A program made the translations under genes and the position numbers. The notes under the pieces are model-generated. The model searched no databases. It was not told the origin of the DNA and worked only from the letters and a program-made list of their open reading frames with translations. This document shows positions 22,116 to 23,925 of a DNA stretch of 23,925 bases, piece after piece. The stretch is from Selenomonas sp. GTDB taxonomy: Bacteria; Bacillota; Negativicutes; Selenomonadales; Selenomonadaceae. Each line of letters opens with the position of its first letter. The stretch's first letter is position 1. The stretch covers positions 1 to 23,925 of the forward strand of contig DOYB01000034.1 in NCBI GenBank assembly GCA_003518745.1, in the 5' to 3' direction.

Positions 22116-22140
22116 CACATGTGCTAGTCCAGCACATGTG
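22116..22140. repeat. CACATGTGCT inverted repeat at the secretin 3' end
   Basis: CACATGTGCT (22116-22125) and AGCACATGTG (22131-22140) form a perfect 10-bp inverted repeat around AGTCC. Each arm is itself nearly palindromic (AGCACATGTGCT). The right arm and loop code for the last residues of the secretin. No T tract follows in either direction, so an operator or mRNA-stabilising stem is as likely as a terminator. Confidence 0.45.
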
Positions 22141-23482
22141 CTGTCAAAAAAATCATTAACTCAGAATCTGTCTTGCTGGTCTTTACATTGCGGAAAAAGG
22201 CTCCCAATATGGGAAGATCTCCCAGAAATGGCACCTTGCTGAGACTCCTGGACTCCTCACTGCCTATCAATCCCCCGATTACCATTGTCTCACCATCCTT
22301 CAGCCTGACAGTGGTATCCGCGGAACGCTTCTGGAATCTGTATGCCTTAAGGGAATCCACATAAAGAGGTGAGCTTACCTCTGTGTGAACCTTTGCGGTA
22401 ATATAACCGTCGGCATTCACCCTGGGAGTATAGCGGAGTATTATGCCCGCCTGCTTATACTCTATTGAAGTTGTAGTTGTCGAATTCGTAGTAGATACCG
22501 TAGGAACCGGCACCTCACCCCCTATATTGATAACCGCCTCATGCCCTTGTATGGTGGTGATATTAGGCCGGGAAAGCATTTTAGCCTTGCCATCCATAAT
22601 CAGAGCATTGATTTTTGCCCCATAGTAAAATTCGAAGGGATATCCCTCCGGCCCCCTGCCGAACTGTATGATGCCCTCCGCGGCATCCTGCAGGGCATTC
22701 CTCTCCACTTCAACAGTGGGTACATCCACATACTCAGTGTGTGAGAAACCATCAGCATCCACAACTGTCTGACGATGTGATCTGTAGGTTTCCCTGCGCT
22801 TTGGATACATAGGCAACGCGCTCCACGTCCACTCTACCCCCAGCTCCTTTGCGGCAGATTTGTCCAGCGCCACAACCTTTGCCTCCAGTGATACCTGCTT
22901 TGCCGGCACATCCAGAGTGTTGATCAGCCTTCCCGCCTGCAAGGCCTCTTCCGCAGTCCCATAGAACACCAGACTGCAGGTGGAATAATCCACCGTTACC
23001 CTGTTCATCAAAGCACCTGCGGCTGATTTTTCCTCCGAAGTACTTTCCCCATTGGTATTATTCGAGGCAGAGGCAGAATTTCCTTCCCTTGGAAAGGACA
23101 AAATCAACGATTCCTTAAGTTCATCAGGATTCGCATAGCGTATCGGAAACACATGGGCTCCCGAAAGGGAATCAGCCTTGCCTCTGGCCGTTACCACATA
23201 ACTGTCACCCATTCGTTCCAACAGGAGATTGCCTGCTCCCGCCACAAGCCGCAGCGCCTCCTCCGGCTCCACATTCCGCAGTGACAGTGTGACTCTTCCA
23301 TCCACGGAATCGTCCATCACTACGTTAAATCCTCCCATGCGGGCCGTAGAAAGAAGTACAGACCTCACATCCCCGTCCACAACAGAAATCTCCATTGGGG
23401 AGGCATTGGCTGCCGTCGCAGAAAACATCATCCCCGCAAGTATCCATACAGATAAAGCATTTCTTAAATTAATCAATTTCAT
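22124..23482 (-). CDS. pilQ: Outer-membrane secretin, PilQ/GspD type
   Basis: Forms the outer-membrane ring through which type IV pili or type II secretion substrates pass; its presence implies an outer membrane. The 452 residues begin with a Sec signal (MKLINLRNALSVWILAGMMF, cleavage likely after ANA), then an STN/N0 domain (about 30-98), a secretin N1-like domain (105-205) broken by a Ser/Asn-rich insert (SASASNNTNGESTSEE), and the secretin beta-barrel domain (about 210-452) with VPVPTVS, GIILRYTPRV, LKDGETMVIGGL and VPFLGDLPILGAFFR. ATG 23482 is chosen for the signal peptide and AGGGGG just upstream, though the spacing is short. It follows the PilP-like gene by 52 bp. It is shorter than most PilQ (no AMIN domains). 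Confidence 0.9.
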   Translation of the reverse strand: MKLINLRNALSVWILAGMMFSATAANASPMEISVVDGDVRSVLLSTARMGGFNVVMDDSVDGRVTLSLRNVEPEEALRLVAGAGNLLLERMGDSYVVTARGKADSLSGAHVFPIRYANPDELKESLILSFPREGNSASASNNTNGESTSEEKSAAGALMNRVTVDYSTCSLVFYGTAEEALQAGRLINTLDVPAKQVSLEAKVVALDKSAAKELGVEWTWSALPMYPKRRETYRSHRQTVVDADGFSHTEYVDVPTVEVERNALQDAAEGIIQFGRGPEGYPFEFYYGAKINALIMDGKAKMLSRPNITTIQGHEAVINIGGEVPVPTVSTTNSTTTTSIEYKQAGIILRYTPRVNADGYITAKVHTEVSSPLYVDSLKAYRFQKRSADTTVRLKDGETMVIGGLIGSEESRSLSKVPFLGDLPILGAFFRNVKTSKTDSELMIFLTAHVLD

Positions 23483-23534
23483 AACCCCCTGTTCATAAAT
23501 GTCATCAATTGCCAATAAATAAGATTCATATCTA

Positions 23535-23925
23535 TTACGGAGTCTGTATCCCTACGCTTCCGCCATCGTCAAATCGGACTTCATTACTGACGATTTCTTT
23601 TATGGTGCGTCCGTCTACAGTCTCTCCAACTGCCGCAATCATATTTTTATTCCCAAACCTCAAGATTGCCATACTGCCATGCTCACCCCTGACAATTCCC
23701 TGCAGCGTCATACCCTTCTCTCCGTTGTCATGACCCTCCTCCGCTTTGTCTTCCACCTGTAATACGGCTTCAGGTACAGGACTTCGGACAGCAGGCTGCG
23801 TCTCACGCAGCCTGTCCTCCTTTTGTTTCGCCTCAGCCGCTAGCTTTGCCTGTTCCATTTCTTCCCTTGTAAGATGAGCTATCGAAAAGGGATCCGCCAG
23901 CTTCTCATCCATATTTGCCTTTTCC
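23535..23925 (-). CDS. PilP/GspC-like pilus assembly protein (partial, cut by window edge)
   Basis: The visible 125-130 residues contain KLADPFS near the start, a common start of the mature PilP region, a charged Gln/Glu-rich linker, and a C-terminal beta-domain of the PilP/GspC HR type (LQGIVRG, MAILRFGNKNMIAAVGETVDGRTIKEI split across 69-110). Such proteins link the inner-membrane platform to the secretin. The reading frame stays open to the window edge beyond the ATG at 23912. Because no signal or membrane anchor is visible, the true start is probably outside the window, although AAAAGG does precede that ATG. It lies 52 bp before the secretin gene, as pilP does before pilQ. Confidence 0.75.
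   Translation of the reverse strand, partial: EKANMDEKLADPFSIAHLTREEMEQAKLAAEAKQKEDRLRETQPAVRSPVPEAVLQVEDKAEEGHDNGEKGMTLQGIVRGEHGSMAILRFGNKNMIAAVGETVDGRTIKEIVSNEVRFDDGGSVGIQTP

Noticed and set aside
1..23925. CRISPR array or insertion sequence
   Set aside because: No regularly spaced repeat series, transposase or terminal inverted repeats were seen.

Overview
The window looks like chromosomal DNA of a diderm Firmicute, most likely a Negativicute of the Selenomonas/Anaerovibrio kind. The evidence is a Firmicutes-style FapR/FabK fatty-acid cluster, strong GGAGG ribosome binding sites and consensus sigma-A promoters, combined with outer-membrane secretin (PilQ-type) and PilP-type genes. Base composition appears mid-range. 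The taxonomic call is inference from gene content; no search was run.

Positions 1-9080, minus strand: a consensus promoter drives yceD-rpmF, ending in a hairpin terminator. Next comes the lipid cluster fapR-plsX-fabK-fabD-fabG-acpP-(second FabK/nitronate-monooxygenase-like flavoprotein)-fabF-rnc, with a FapR-box-like operator in front of fapR. fabH, fabZ and the acetyl-CoA carboxylase genes are not here. A tRNA operon (Asp-Phe-Thr) follows; its promoter lies in the last codons of rnc and its terminator is at the window edge.

Positions 9081-11676: an accessory-looking segment. It holds a lone tyrosine recombinase, a 91-residue membrane protein of unknown function, a REP-like hairpin, and hsp20 on the minus strand. 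The 355-bp gap between hsp20 and the deaminase gene has no protein gene. It contains two divergent promoters, an array of GTCAAA-type repeats, a roughly 100-nt hsp20 leader, and a two-hairpin leader for the deaminase gene.

Positions 11677-14829, plus strand: dCMP deaminase, a WecA/TagO-type polyprenyl-phosphate sugar-1-phosphate transferase, UDP-GlcNAc 2-epimerase and an AtpZ/AtpI-family protein. This resembles the block that usually leads into the F1Fo ATP synthase operon in Firmicutes. Here it stops at a bidirectional terminator without any atp structural gene.

Positions 14833-23925, minus strand: a tightly spaced run reading pilP-like (cut by the window edge), pilQ-like secretin, a sugar-binding lipoprotein, a large membrane diguanylate cyclase, an M16C metallopeptidase and dapA. 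The binding lipoprotein has no ABC permease or ATPase beside it and sits directly before the cyclase. I infer a ligand-sensing c-di-GMP module placed in a pilus gene run. The cyclase has an unusual N-terminal eight-helix block followed by Cache, HAMP and GGDEF domains. This is the best candidate for an undescribed system in the window.

Several starts are non-ATG (fabF TTG, the FabK-like gene TTG, plsX GTG, the cyclase TTG), chosen from the position of the ribosome binding site and family alignment.
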